DNA of 64,000 bases from Loripinus fragilis (GCA_964019695.1 OZ026517.1:59517042-59581041); one strand, 5' to 3'; shown: positions 1 to 12,047, counted from the stretch's first letter. The notes: generated from the letters alone by a model not told the origin. Numbers and translations are program-made.

Positions 1-474
1 AAAGTTTATAAGATAGAAACGTAATGCTTGCAGTTTTGAAAGGGTAAATAAAATTTCTTTAATATAATACCAAATTAATGAACATAAACTGTTTTCAATA
101 AAATTCATGACAAACTATATAAGACTCATTTATCATTTAAAAGGGGGTTCAATGGAAATTGTAACATACACTACATTGGGGTGACTTTATTTATTTTCAA
201 ATGTCAATATCTGTGGCCCAGTAATAGCTTAGTTAGAAGATATAACCAATTTGGAAATCTTACCATATCTTTTGCACTTTTCTAAAGTCTTAAAAAGAAA
301 GTTAAGTATCAAATCTTTTGAAAGGTAACGTATACAACAGGCTGTTACAGCTTAACGCTGCCATTGTCAGAGGGCTAATATGTTGCAAAATCCTTTTGCA
401 AAAGACATTTGGCTTCAAGAAAAATATGGTCTACAAAATTCCCCCTGATGGGGGGGGGGGGCGTAAACCATATC
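1..474. other. Non-coding, AT-rich; no gene seen
   Basis: I see no conserved reading frame here. It is AT-rich sequence ending in a short poly-G run near 451-461. It probably lies in an intron of, or upstream of, the GPCR gene whose last exons begin at 1534. Confidence 0.5.
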
Positions 475-477
475 TAG

Positions 478-597
478 CCAGTGGCCTATAGTGACTGGCG
501 ACAAATGGCAATCGAAATCACTGTTTCAAGCGATTCTTTTATCCTCGTTCGTCGATTGTTAAGAACGTTTTCGATTGCCGCCTATCTGGTGTGGCAA
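478..597. mobile_element. Half copy of a palindromic MITE (CACCGGATAGGCGG family)
   Basis: This stretch matches the right half of the complete palindromic element at 34660-34853. It shares the central GGCGACAAATGGCAATCG, then a segment with TTCGTCGA, and ends CGATTGCCGCCTATCTGGTG. The left half is missing, so it is a truncated copy. Confidence 0.7.
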
Positions 598-599
598 TG

Positions 600-1199
600 T
601 GAGCAAACTCACGACAGTGAACAAAATGTGAATTATTCTATTTTTTTTTAAATTCAGATTTCAATTTTATTTTATTCATTATGCACTTACAATAGGACGA
701 GAAAATTTTCAATGTTTGTTCTTAGAAACTATAATTGCATGCTTAGGAAGGTTTTTTTTCTTGTTGTTGTCTTTAACAATATTGTATGGTTTGTCAACAC
801 TGCTCCGCGTATTTTGAACCAAGTCATCCAGCAGGGGGTGGAAATTGGAGATCATCCAGAAAAAAAACACATAACAAAACCAAACAAATCCCTGGCCTCA
901 AGAATTAAAATCCCAAATAGTAATGTACTGTGAATGTAGCACGTATGAGGATTCAGGATCCGAAATTGCGCAGTATGACCCACCTTCTTTCTTATGAATC
1001 ATCATGATTTCACTGCTTTCAACGGAACATTAAATTTTGTGACAAGTTATGCCCGTCAAAATATTTAGCTTCGAAAAAGGTGTTTTCCATTTTCTTAGGG
1101 TGGAAAAGTAAAACTTGCCATCTTCACTAAATCGATACCTTTAATTGAATTTTAGGAGCCTTTTTTTAGCGAGATGAGCTAAACTTGAATTAAAACCTT
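600..1199. other. Non-coding, probably intronic
   Basis: No supported gene. A 73-codon open frame begins at 712, but it shows no recognisable domain and sits in low-complexity AT-rich sequence. I treat it as chance. By position this is likely intron upstream of the GPCR exon at 1534. Confidence 0.45.
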
Positions 1200-1204
1200 C
1201 CTTA

Positions 1205-1515
1205 CAAGTGCGGATCCAGAGGGGGGGGGGGGCAGGGGTCCGGACCCCACCCTTGAAAATCACAAGTTATATGGGATTTAATAGGGAATAAGCAATTGGA
1301 CCCCCCCTCCTGGAAAAAGTTGGACCCCCCTGGAAAATGTTGGACCCCCTCTGGAACCTTGAAAAGTGATAGTTTTCTTGGAAATTTACCATTTGACTTC
1401 AGTAAATTAAGCCGAGGACTAAAAAAAATAAAAAAAAATTGTCAGAGCTTTTTTGTCAGATTGACCTGGACCCCCCCACCCCCACCCCTGACGAAAATTC
1501 CTGGATCCGCGCATG
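1205..1515. mobile_element. GGATCC-ended MITE with 5-bp target duplication
   Basis: A 311-bp element with imperfect inverted ends, CAAGTGCGGATCCAG on the left and CTGGATCCGCGCATG on the right. It is flanked by the direct repeat CCTTA at 1200-1204 and 1516-1520. The interior holds poly-G and poly-C tracts. Same family as 33045-33312 and 42895-43148. The right target duplication is the start of the pyrimidine tract of the GPCR 3' splice site, whose exon begins 18 bp beyond the element. It is nonautonomous, with no coding capacity. Confidence 0.8.
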
Positions 1516-1533
1516 CCTTATTTTTCGTTTCAG

Positions 1534-1740
1534 AATGGCAACGGCTTGGAAACCAACGTTTAGGGCGTGCAGGACCCTTTTAGTGATTTTTCTTGTCTTC
1601 ATTATATGCTGGGTGCCGTACGCCGTTATTACGGGAAGTGACTTCAGCAATGAGTATGCCATGGAGACGCACTTGTTTGCAACGATGTTGGCCCACTTTC
1701 ACTCGAGCTCGACTATACTGGTGTATATGTTTACGAACAA
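1534..1740 (+). CDS. Rhodopsin-type GPCR, penultimate coding exon (TM6 to TM7)
   Basis: This exon encodes the sixth and seventh transmembrane helices of a class A G-protein-coupled receptor. The translation reads ATAWKPTFRACRTLLVIF, then the TM6 signature CWVPY, a short third extracellular loop (SDFSNEYAMETH), and TM7 ending in STILVYMFTNK. The acceptor is TTTCGTTTCAG ending at 1533; the first exon base completes a codon. The donor is GTAAGA from 1741, leaving codon phase 2. Joined to 4819 it gives TNKRFRRSVLKLFPC, the usual helix-8 pattern, so the splice is well supported. The canonical TM7 NPxxY motif reads TILVY here, which recalls melatonin-receptor-like and Trapped-in-endoderm-like receptors, where the motif is also relaxed. 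The ligand is unknown. Upstream exons with TM1-TM5 are not in the window. Confidence 0.8.
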
Positions 1741-3659
1741 GTAAGATTATAATCCATTTCGTATTTGCTAACTCAAAATAATTTATTTGAACTAGCTCTC
1801 TGACACTGGTACATGCCCTGGACACATTTCGGAATAAACCAGCAATCAAAAGAAAGGCTGTAATATAAACTTATACCTGTTTAGCCCATTTGTGACGCAT
1901 GGGCTTCCCATTCTTATCATTTGGATTAGCCATATTTAAATTTTAGGGACATTAGGGGTATACACTCAGTGGCCATAAGTGAGTTCCCAAATCAGTTTAC
2001 AAGAAATTGACAAAAATATGGTCTGAAACAATGGTCTTTTCTAGCCAATTAAGACCATTTCCCCAAATGATAATTGCCCTGGATAAATAAACAGGATATA
2101 TGTTTACGTCATCACCAAATTGTATGATGTCATCATCTGTTGCTATGGAGATATTGTGTATCACAAACATTGGCTCCATTTCTTCAAAAAAGATAGCATG
2201 TGTTGAAAAATTGCTGTAAAAATGTCAGATTTAAATATTGTTTATTGAAAATTTGCAGAAATTATTTGAAATGTACTGGTAAACTTTCTGTTAAAGTTCA
2301 AATTAGTATAGACACTGAAAATAAAATAATGCAGAGCCTGGGCGGAAAATAATGCCATGAAAATGACCTGACTGCAATATACTTTGTCTGTAAAAACAAA
2401 CTAAATAAACAAATGCAGGAACATGGATATGTATGTTTTGTGAGGTATCATAACAGTGTTCTCTTTGAAAATAATTTTTGTTGAATAAATGTTGACGGAT
2501 ATAAGCTATGGTTGGATCCTAAAAATCTGCTAGTTTCACTGTCAGTCCTGATATTGGTGCCACAAGCAGCATAATCAGAGATATAATATTTGTGTAACAA
2601 TTATTTTCAGTTGAAAGTACCATTTGGGGTTACATTTTTACAGAACATTTAGAGAAGAAGAGAAAAGAAGAAACTATCCTATGATTTTCGTACCCCCTCG
2701 TAAAGTAAAGTTTGACCAAGGGGTTAGATATTGCTGGGTGCTGTCTTTTCGATTGGAAAGAACGAAACATTTAAAGACTATTTGCTCCAAACGCTCATAT
2801 ATAGACCCTAGAAAGACTGATACTTATTGCTGAGTTACCGTGTGGATTCATTCAATAATTTAGATTTTTGGAGCAGGGGTACAAATACCCCACCCACCCC
2901 TAATATGAAAGTGAATAAATTAGCAAGATGAGAACAAATCTTGTTCACAGCTCACGAGTATATTATATAAGCACCATTATCACCAAAAGATATACAAAAC
3001 AAGCAATATCTATAGTCATGTAAAACGGAAGAAGTTTAGAACCCACGGCAAATCAAAATGTTTCAGAAATCAGGGGTGGTCAAAATAAATAACACCCACG
3101 AACTCTAGGTGATATTATTTCTATAATAATCTAGCGTTCTAAAGTTCAATAATAGCAAATAGTGATATGTTCAAAATTTCAGATAATTTGCATTCCTCGT
3201 TTTCAAATTATACAACTTTAAATGTGCTTAAATTTTTGCAAATGAAACAAGGCTTGCCATTTTGGGAACTCACTTCTAGCGTGTATATATATTCCCCCGT
3301 TTTTTTATGTAATTCCTATGATCAAACAGAATAGTCCCATTTTTGTGGCATCACATCTTGGGGGGTATTATGTTTACTAATTTCCCATTATAGACTTAAA
3401 AAGGACACCAGGCTTATTTTGGTTAAGCATTGCGTCCTTTTATTGGACAAAGGCAAACATAATAGCCCAAGATATGATGCCTAGAATCGCAGTGTCCCAT
3501 TTTGGGCTATTCTGTTTGCTTGATACAAGAATGTCATCGAACAATGAAATACAAATTGCACCTTAAAAGGAGAGTCGACTCAATCACTTGTTAGAAAAAA
3601 CAAACATGAACAATTCTTTTATTCAAGGTATTCATGTATTGCATGGGTGTCATTATTTC

Positions 3660-3661
<2 letters not shown>

Positions 3662-3730
<69 letters not shown>
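3662..3730. repeat. AG/GA dinucleotide microsatellite
   Basis: About 34 uninterrupted AG units within the GPCR intron. A purine-only strand of this length is likely to be length-polymorphic. The open frame across it on the minus strand is only translated repeat. Confidence 0.97.
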
Positions 3731-3733
<3 letters not shown>

Positions 3734-3894
3734 GTGTGTGAAGTAAACAGTTATTCATTGTAAAGTGGGCGTACAGTTGGTTCAAAGATAGATGAGAATC
3801 GTTGTAAACAAAAAAATTGAACTTATCCAGGTAACGGGTGTTTTATACAGTCGCCTCTGGCTTCAGTATTATATATAGAGAATATTAGGTGAGT

Positions 3895-4015
3895 GTCTTT
3901 TGATATCAGGTTTACCAGGCAAGGCTTTGAGAATGCTTGTTGACATCGCGAGGCTTGCCGAGCGATTCAACACGCTTTCTCAAAGCTGAGCCTGGTAAAC
4001 TTGATATCAAAAGAC
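3895..4015. repeat. Inverted repeat (hairpin) of dispersed type
   Basis: Arms of about 39 bp at 3895-3933 and 3977-4015 share TTGATATCA, GTTTACCAGGC and CTTTGAGAA in inverted order, around a 43-bp GC-richer loop. This is typical of a small foldback element. No target duplication is clear. Confidence 0.8.
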
Positions 4016-4818
4016 GTTAACCTGGTATTCTATTTATCAGTTTACCCATTGTTGAACACTCTTCAAACTAGCGATTATGACGTAGTTTTTGATTTTTGTG
4101 TTGATTCAGCGTCATAAGCGACGTCATTCAAAAAGTGCAACGTCATCATGACCTGATAAAGGTAACATGCCGTGAGATAGGAAACGTTTATTAGGTTATG
4201 TTGAAACAATTCAGTTAATATTAGGGGTGACTGATAATAACCATTAATTTACCTTTTTCAATGAAAAATAGTATAGTCCTATTATTATGCATCTTTGAAA
4301 CATCAGTACAAAGGGAAAAACCTTATTTGGCAGGATCATGCTGTTTTACTCTTGATGTGTTTTGATAGGGACAATTCTTGGACATTGGCAGTTGGGAAAA
4401 GGAAAAACGATTGCCAAGGAGAAGGGAAAGTGAATGTTAATTTATAATACTAAATAAGCTAATTGCCGCATAAACTGCAAAAGGCATTTTCAAGCATGAA
4501 TTCCTCTCTGGTTCTTTAGATATTTCTTTTATTGATAATCAGTAAGAAAATATGTTTTATTTAACATAGATTAGTGAATTTTGGAATTAAGTATTTACAT
4601 TTTAGAGTACCCTTGCGTATTCCAGAACAACATCCTAAATAAAATGAAAGGACACAATTATATTTTGACAATTAGTATTTGTAATTTTAGTAGTTTTCCT
4701 GTTTGGTTTTTGGTGGTGGGATTTGTATTGGGGTTTCTTGTTCATTGCATACTTGTTACATTAAAATAGCTGCTCAGATGTCTTTCGTTTTATATAATGT
4801 TATATATTTTATTTTCAG

Positions 4819-4972
4819 AAGATTTCGTCGATCTGTGCTCAAGTTGTTTCCATGCGCGATTATGATCCAATGGGGAAGATCATTCAAGACGCGGTCATCT
4901 GACTATGGTCGCACTGCTACAGCAGGCATAACTGGACGCGACATCAACACCAAACCGGATGTGGTAGTTTGA
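4819..4972 (+). CDS. Rhodopsin-type GPCR, last coding exon (helix 8 and C-terminal tail)
   Basis: Continues the receptor from 1740. The joined codon AA+A gives K, followed by RFRRSVLKLFPC, which is the amphipathic helix 8 with a cysteine placed where class A receptors are often palmitoylated. A short cytoplasmic tail follows, rich in Ser, Thr, Arg and Gly, ending ...TKPDVVV before TGA at 4970-4972. The three terminal hydrophobic residues could form a PDZ-type ligand, but that is inference. The acceptor TTTTATTTTCAG ends at 4818. No polyadenylation signal is obvious just downstream. Family assignment as class A GPCR is firm; the subfamily (melatonin-like or Trapped-in-endoderm-like) is tentative. 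Confidence 0.78.
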
Positions 4973-5194
4973 TTCTCAGTACCGAGAATGGAACGACATC
5001 AATAATACAAGCCCGAAAATACACAGACGATCTTACACGAGTGCTCATGTTTCATTGAATTTGTCAAACGAGGTGAGGAAAAGCGAAAAATGTTAGGTTG
5101 CCAGAGCTTTTTATCACTTTTTCACAACGAGTTTAATAGATTCATTAATACAGGAGCACAATACTAGATACTATTAATCATTAGACTTTAAACG

Positions 5195-5828
5195 TGTTTT
5201 GTAATTACGTTTTTGGTGTGGATCGTCTAGTTTTATAGACGTCAATTAATAATGTTACCAAAATCTGTAAACCACTTTAGGGATTAAACATACTTCTCTA
5301 TGTATCAGAAAACCATGATTGATTGTTATTATTGCATAAAGTCATTTTTTTCACTTGAAAAAAACAAACTAGAAAAACGCTTTGAAAAGTTATTTTTTGT
5401 ATTGCTATAATGGCAGGATTCGTAGGTTTTGAAAACGCCTGTTCCAGAGCAACAACTTGCGTCATTCTAATGTCACTAAATTACGTTCATTTCTGTGTAC
5501 TTTGTTTTGTAATCACGTTTTTGATGTGGATCCCCTAGTTTTATAGACGTCAATTAATAATGTTACCAAAATCTGTAAACCACTATAGGGATTAAACATA
5601 CTTCTCTATGTATCAAAAAACCATGATTGATTGTTATTATTGCATAAAGTCATTTTTTTCACTTGAAAAAAACAACATGGAAAAACGTTTTGAAAAGTTA
5701 TTATTTTTTGTATTGCTTTAATGGCACACAAAAGCATGAAGATTTCGTAGGTTTTGAAAACGCCTGTTCCAGAGCAACAACTTGCGTCATTCTAATGTCA
5801 CTAAATTACGTTCATTTCTGTGTACTTT
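5195..5828. repeat. Tandem duplication, two copies of about 310-325 bp
   Basis: Copy one spans 5195-5502 and copy two 5503-5828. Both begin TGTTTTGTAAT and end with the block AACTTGCGTCATTCTAATG, then TTCATTTCTGTGTACTT. The second copy carries a roughly 15-20-bp insertion near 5725. Few substitutions separate them, so the duplication is recent. It lies just after the GPCR stop codon and could be in its 3' UTR or in flanking DNA. Confidence 0.9.
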
Positions 5829-7277
5829 ACTGTTGATGGCGTCAAATTTTGTTATGGCCTAGAATGCATATATACATAGTACATAAGCCGTGCATCAACA
5901 GCATGTGAATTGCCTGATTAATACATTGGTTTTTGCCGGTTAAAACATAGCTGTTAAAGTGGTCACACAGCTTTTTATGCAATAATAGTGGTTTATCCAT
6001 TTTAATGCATGATGTTATATCGCTCTCAGGCGCGACGTCATGTGATAAATTAAAAATAATCCACGTCACTTTTTCCACAGCAGACCAAAAAAATGTATCT
6101 TATTTAATATGAAATCCGTTTGACCATGCCTATATTATGCATATAAACATTAAGTTTGACTGTTATGTTTTACATTGGGTTGCGTACATTACAATTTTGG
6201 TTGCCCCCCGGTATACGAAGTATACATCATATTAGGGTGTGAAATGTTTTCCATCTCAGTTTTCTTGATGGGTTGGGACTTCGACTGAAGTATTAACCTG
6301 GAGGATGGTCAAGTAAATGGAGTAAAAGATGCTAATGGTCATCTTTGCCTTCTTTCTCATTTGTTTTCTTTTTTCACCTATTACATAATGTCGCGTCTTG
6401 GAGTGATATAACGCCATGCAAAAAATCCATAAACCACTAGTGGTTTACATATTTAAATCTATAGATAAGTCCTGTAAAAACTTTAACGAATTATCAGACG
6501 AAAATAAACATATATGGTTAATGACAACCTAGGATAATTTCATATTAGAAAAGCTTGCTAATCATATATTCACCTGTTTCAACACCAGAAAGCATTCATG
6601 TTCTAGTAGTCAATAGATCTAGTCACGTTCGGTAATGTTATCGATATCAGTCAATTGAGTTTTATTAAAAAATACATATGTATATATTAATGTTTTAAGT
6701 AAGTATATGCTCCATGTTCATGTGATGAAATGGTATTATTTATTGTACAGCTATGAATATTTTGAAATGAGTAGGGTGACTTGTCCATTGATATCACACT
6801 GTTTGTGATATCGATACATTTGTGAGTTTTGGTCCCATGGTGCTTTCACTTTTAATGAATCAATGGCATTAATATTTCATGTCATTGTGCTAGAAAAAAT
6901 GATTGTAAATAAAAAAATAATTTTGGCAGTGCAGTGAATTGGATACCTTTCTGATGCTGGTAAGGCTTGTGCCTTGTTTAAACCGTAGATTACAGCCTCT
7001 TTTTAGTTCAAATATCAACTTGGGATGAGGCTTACAGGTATCAGTCAGGCGCCCTTATATTATAATTGTATTGTTTAATATATGTGTAATATGTTGTATA
7101 CCCAGTTTGGGCCCACTGAGGAAATAATAAATATTCTATTTTATTCATATTAAGTAACGTTACATAATGACGTCTATTTTAACGTTGCGAAAAGTGACAA
7201 AATCTTGACGTTTTCACGCCAAAAATGCGAGTTTTAGAGTTATATTAATGTCGTGTGAATAATAGAATCCAATATTC
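5829..7277. other. Non-coding; fragments of a dispersed foldback repeat
   Basis: No gene seen. Segments near 5990-6040 and 6380-6450 are inverted relatives containing GCGTCTTGGAGTGA or its complement, plus ATAACGCCATGCA. A further copy lies near 14760-14830. Around 7060-7140 a short tail ending in GGAAATAATAAATATTC looks like the 3' end of a non-LTR retroelement; that is only a resemblance. Confidence 0.5.
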
Positions 7278-9797
7278 GCTGAATTTGACTTGAATTATAT
7301 TTATAATTGATACATCTTCACATTCAGAAATTTAAAAATAAGTAGACTAAGCAAAATATTTTTACTTTGATACCCAGGTGGTTGGGGGGGCCAGATAAAC
7401 TGGCCTGGACAGCTTGCCCCCAACCCTGCAACTAAGCATATGGAACAATGTGACAAAGAAAACAGCTGAATTTGACTTGAATTATGTTTATAATTGATAC
7501 ATCTTTACATTCAGACAGTTTAAAATAAGTAGACTTAGCAAATTAATTGTACTTTGATACCCAAAGTAAAATTATTTTCCCAATTCTACTTATTAAAAAA
7601 TATCTGAATGTGAAGATGTATCAGCTATAAACATAATTCAAGTCAAATTCAGCTGCTCTCTTTGGCCTGGACAGCTTGCCCCCCACCCCTGCAACTAAGT
7701 ATACTGAACAATTCGACAAAGAAAACAGCTGAATTGAACCAGAATAAGCTGAATTGAACTAGAATTAGCTGAATTGAACTAGAATTAGCCGAAAATTTTA
7801 ACTTTGATACTCAGGTGGGTGGGGACAGCTTGCCCCCACCCCTGCAACTATGCTAACGGACTAAGAAAACAAAGAAAACAGCTGAATTTAACTTGAATAA
7901 TGTTTATAATTGATACATCTTCACATTCAGATAGTTTAAAATAAGTAGAATTTGCAAAATAATGATACTTTGATACCCAGGTAGGTGGGGGACAAGATAA
8001 ACTGGCCTGGACAGCTTGCCCCCTCACCCCTGCAACTAAGCATACCGAACAATGCAACAAAGAAAACAGCTGAATTTGACTTTAATTATTATTATAATTG
8101 ATACATCTTCACATTCAGACATTTCAAAATAAGTGGACTAAGCAAAATAATTTTACTTTAATGGGGGGGGGGGAAGATAAACTGGTCTGGACAGCTTGCC
8201 CCACACCCCACCCCTGCAGCTAAGTATATGGAACAGTGCGACAAAGAAAACAGCTGAATTAAACTTGAATCATGTTTATAATTGATACATCTTCACATTC
8301 ATATAGTTAAAAAAACTAAAATTAGCATTAAAATTTTAACTTGATACTCAGGTGGGTGGGGGTTAAGATAAAATGGCCTGGACAGCTTGCCCTCACCCCT
8401 GCAACTAAGCATACAGACTGATGCGACAGATTAAACAGCTGAATTTGACTTGAATTATGTTTATCATTGACACATCTTCACATTCAGATAGTTTAAAATA
8501 AGTAGAATTAGCAAAATAATTATACTTTGATACCCAGGTGAGGTGGGAGGGGGGGGGGGGGGTGGCGATATAAACTGGCCTGGACAACTTGCCCCCTACC
8601 CCTGCAACTAAGCATACGGAACAATGTGACAAAGAAAACAGCTGAATTTGCCTTGAATTATATTTATAATTGATACATCTTCACATTCAGATAGTTTAAA
8701 TAAGTAGAATTTGCAAAATAATGATACTTTGATACCCAGGTAGGTGGGGGACAAGATAAACTGGCCTGGACAGCTTGCCCCCTCACCCCTGCAACTAAGC
8801 ATACCGAACAATGCAACAAAGAAAACAGCTGAATTTGACTTAAATTATTATTATAATTGATACATCTTCACATTCAGATATTTCAAAATAAGTGGACTAA
8901 ACAAAATAATTTTACTTTAATGGGGGGGGGGGAAGATAAAGTGGTCTGGACAGCTTGCCCCACCCCCCACCCCTGCAGCTAAGTATATTGAACAGTGCGA
9001 CAAAGAAAACAGCTGATTTAAACTTGAATCATATTTATAATTGATACATCTTCACATTCATATAGTTAAAAAAACTAAAATTAGCATAAAAATTTTAACT
9101 TGATACTCAGGTGGGTGGGGTTAAGATAAAATGGCCTGGACAGCTTGCCCCCACCCCTGCAACTAAGTATACAGACTAATGCGACAGATTAAACAGCTGA
9201 ATTTGACTTGAATTATGTTTATCATTGACACATCTTCACATTCAGATAGTTTAAAATAAGTAGAATTAGCAAAATAATTATACTTTGATACCCAGGTGAG
9301 GTGGGAGGGGGGGGGGGGTGGCGATATAAACTGGCCTGGACAGCTTGCCCCCTACCCCTGCAACTAAGCATACGGAACAATGTGACAAAGAAAACAGCTG
9401 AATTTGCCTTGAATTATATTTATAATTGATACATCTTCACATTCAGATAGTTTAAAGTAAGTAGAATATGCAAAATAATTTAACTTTGATACTCAGGTGG
9501 GTGGGGGTTAAGATAAAATGGCCTGGACAGCTTGCCCTCACCCCTGCAACTAAGCATACAGACTAATGTGACAAAGAACACAGCTGAATTTGACTTGAAT
9601 TATGTTTATAATTGATACATCTTCACATTCAGATATTTTTAAATAAGTAGAATTAGCAAAATAATTTTACTTTGATACCAAGGTGGGTGGGGACAAGATA
9701 AACTGGCCTGGACAGCTTGCCCCAACCCCTGCAATTAAGCATACAGACTAATGCAACAAAGAAAGCAGCTGAATTTGACTTGAATTATGTTTATCAT
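7278..9797. repeat. Satellite array, block 1 (about 185-bp unit)
   Basis: About a dozen tandem units. Each unit contains GATACATCTTCACATTCAG, a GTAGAATTAGCAAAATAAT-like AT stretch, CTTTGATACCCAGGTGGGTG with a variable poly-G tract, and GCCTGGACAGCTTGCCCC, then GCAACTAAGCATA and GACAAAGAAAACAGCTG. One unit near 7565-7672 is inverted. Short open frames within it are translated repeat, not genes. Confidence 0.95.
7880..9400. repeat. Higher-order repeat within the satellite (period about 759 bp)
   Basis: Four satellite units (about 7880-8640) are repeated as a block at about 8640-9400. Matching anchors lie 756-759 bp apart: GACAAGATAA at 7991 and 8750, ATGCGACAGA at 8421 and 9179, GAATTTGCC at 8644 and 9400. 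The two blocks are much closer to each other than neighbouring units are, which indicates a recent block duplication. Confidence 0.88.
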
Positions 9798-9808
9798 ATT
9801 TTTAAATA

Positions 9809-10283
9809 AAAGTAAGTAATGGTGCAAAGATCAGGAATCGATACAATCAAGTACCACACCTGACCCAGGATACCAATGGGAAAGTGACAAACTCACAGAA
9901 GACACCACAAACGAGAGCCAAGAGGTCAGCCCTTTCCCAGCAGGTGACCACAAAGCACATATAAACAGACGTGCACAAAACATAGCAAACACAAGACAGA
10001 ACAAAAACATAAAAGATCCACAAAAGAAGTACCGCCTTGGAACGGTCAGTAAAATATTTTACTGGAGGGCTTAAACCCGTTTAACGGCGCCAACCTCACC
10101 CTTAATTCAGATGTGGATCAAGACACATAGATATTTGGTTTGCATGAAAGACCCCTAACTTATCAATGCATCATCTCCTAAAACAAATAAATCAAGATAT
10201 AACAAGGAGATAAAGCAAGGATAAGGACTCAACAGTAAATTAAAGTGAATACCGGAGCAAAAGAAATCCAACAGGTAAACCCC
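9809..10283. mobile_element. Dispersed repeat inserted into the satellite array
   Basis: About 475 bp unrelated to the satellite interrupt a unit here. Related copies occur at 12048-12241 (same strand, matching the right part) and 25555-25790 (opposite strand, matching the left part). Shared blocks include CCACACCTGACCCAGGATACC and ACCGCCTTGGAACGGTCAGTA. No coding capacity and no obvious target duplication. Class unknown. Confidence 0.75.
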
Positions 10284-11715
10284 GAATTAGCAAAATAGTT
10301 TTACTTTGATACCCTGGTGGGTGGGGGGGGGGGGGCAAGATAAACTGGCCTAGATAGCTTGCCCCCATCCCTGCAACTAAGCATACATAACAATGCGACA
10401 AAGAAAACAGCTGAATTTGACTTGAATTATGTTTATTATTGATACATCTTCACATTCAGATATTTTTTAATAAGTAGAATTAGGAAAATAATTTTACTTT
10501 GGGTATCAAAGTACAATTAATTTGCTAAGTCTACTTATTTTAATCTGGGTGAGGGTCAGGATAAACTGGCCTAGACAGCTTGCCCCCCCCCCCCACCATC
10601 CCTGCAACTAGACATACAGTACAATATGACAAAGAAAACAGCTGAATTTGACTTGAATTATATTTATAATTGATACATCTTCACATTCAGATATTTAAAA
10701 AAAAAGTAGACTTAGCAAAATAATTTTACTTTGGTTTGGGGGGGGGAGATAAACTGGCCTAGACAGCTTGCCCCCACCCCTGCAAGTAAGTATATGGAAC
10801 AGTGCGACAAAGAAAACAGCATAATAATCTTACTTTGATACTCAGGTGGGTGGAGGTTAAGATAAAATGGCCTTGACAGCTTGCCCTCCAGCCCAGCAAC
10901 TAAGCATACGGACTAATGCGACAGAGAAAACAGCTGAATTTGACTTGAATTATGTTTATAATTGATACATCTTCACATTCAGATATTTTTAAATAAGTAG
11001 AATAAGAATTAGCAAAATAATTCTACTTTGATACCCAGGTGGGTGGGGATCAAGATAAACTGACCTGGACAGTTTGCCCCCAACCCCTAAACTAAGAACA
11101 GGGACTAATACGACAAAGACAACAGCTGCATTTGACTTGAATTATGTTTATATTTGATACATCTTCACATTCAGACAGATAAATAAGTAGAATTAGCAAA
11201 ATAATTTACTTTGATACCCAGGTGGGTGGGGGCCAGATAAACTGGCCTGGATAGCTTGCCCCCATCCCTGCAACTAAGCATACATAACAATGCGACAGTG
11301 AAAACAGCTGAATTTGACTTGAATTGTGTTTATAATTGATACATCTTCACATTCAATTAGTTAAAAATAAGTAGAATTAGCAAAAAAACTTTATTTTGAT
11401 ACCCAGGTGGGTGGGGGCAAGATAAACTGACCTAGACAGCTTGCTATCACCCTTGCAACTATGCATATGGAACAATGTGACAAAGAAAACAGCTGAAATT
11501 GACTTGAATTATGTTTATAATTGATACATCTTCACATTCAGATATTTTAAAATTAGTAGACTTAGCAAAGTAATTTTATTTTGATACCCAGGTGGGTGGG
11601 GGCAAGATTAGCTGGCCTGGACAGCTGGCCCCCCATCCCTGCAATTAAGCATATGGAACAGTGCGACAAAGAAAACAGACGAATTTGACTTGAATTATGT
11701 ATATAATTGCTACAT
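10284..11715. repeat. Satellite array, block 2
   Basis: The roughly 185-bp units resume with GAATTAGCAAAATAGTTTTA and run for about seven further units, more diverged than block 1. A short inverted piece occurs near 10500-10545. Degraded unit fragments with GATAAAC and poly-G continue at about 11945-12040. Confidence 0.92.
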
Positions 11716-12047
11716 CAATCCATAAATTAACAGACCTTTGAGGCAGCCATACACCAGCTTAGATGAAATTTAAGCTTAAAATCACTTAATCTTGATATTT
11801 TTTATTCAAGATGATGTTGAGTAATTTGTAGATAGTTTTACCAATATTAAACCCACAGGCACCAATTTCTCACTTTATGACTTATGGAGGATCTAAATTC
11901 ATTAAAATCATACAGAAAAATAACAAAATATTATGTTTTTTTTTTACTTGTGTTGGGTGGGGGCGAGATAAACATACCTGGACAGCATGCCCCCGGGGGT
12001 GAAGATAACCAGGGTGGGGGAGGGGCAAGATAAACTGTTACACCGAT
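11716..12047. other. Array edge; degraded satellite and AT-rich DNA
   Basis: No gene seen. Unique-looking AT-rich sequence to about 11940, then two decayed GGGTGGGGG/GATAAAC satellite pieces. Confidence 0.5.

Larger units (their letters stand above)
1741..4818 (+). other. GPCR intron (GT-AG)
   Basis: A 3078-bp intron with donor GTAAGA at 1741 and acceptor TATTTTATTTTCAG ending at 4818. It contains an AG microsatellite, a hairpin repeat at 3895-4015 and otherwise AT-rich sequence. Open frames inside it (for example 2624-2833 and 4581-4769) show no recognisable domain. Confidence 0.75.

Noticed and set aside
2624..2833. Additional GPCR exon in the intron
   Set aside because: Translation lacks transmembrane or loop features, and the 1740/4819 splice already gives a correct TM7-helix 8 join.
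7848..8811. Three similar 67-75-residue minus-strand proteins
   Set aside because: They are the same satellite unit translated at three places; similarity reflects the repeat, not a gene family.
7278..11715. CRISPR array
   Set aside because: Units of about 185 bp in tandem without unique spacers, in a genome with introns and SINEs: it is a eukaryotic satellite.
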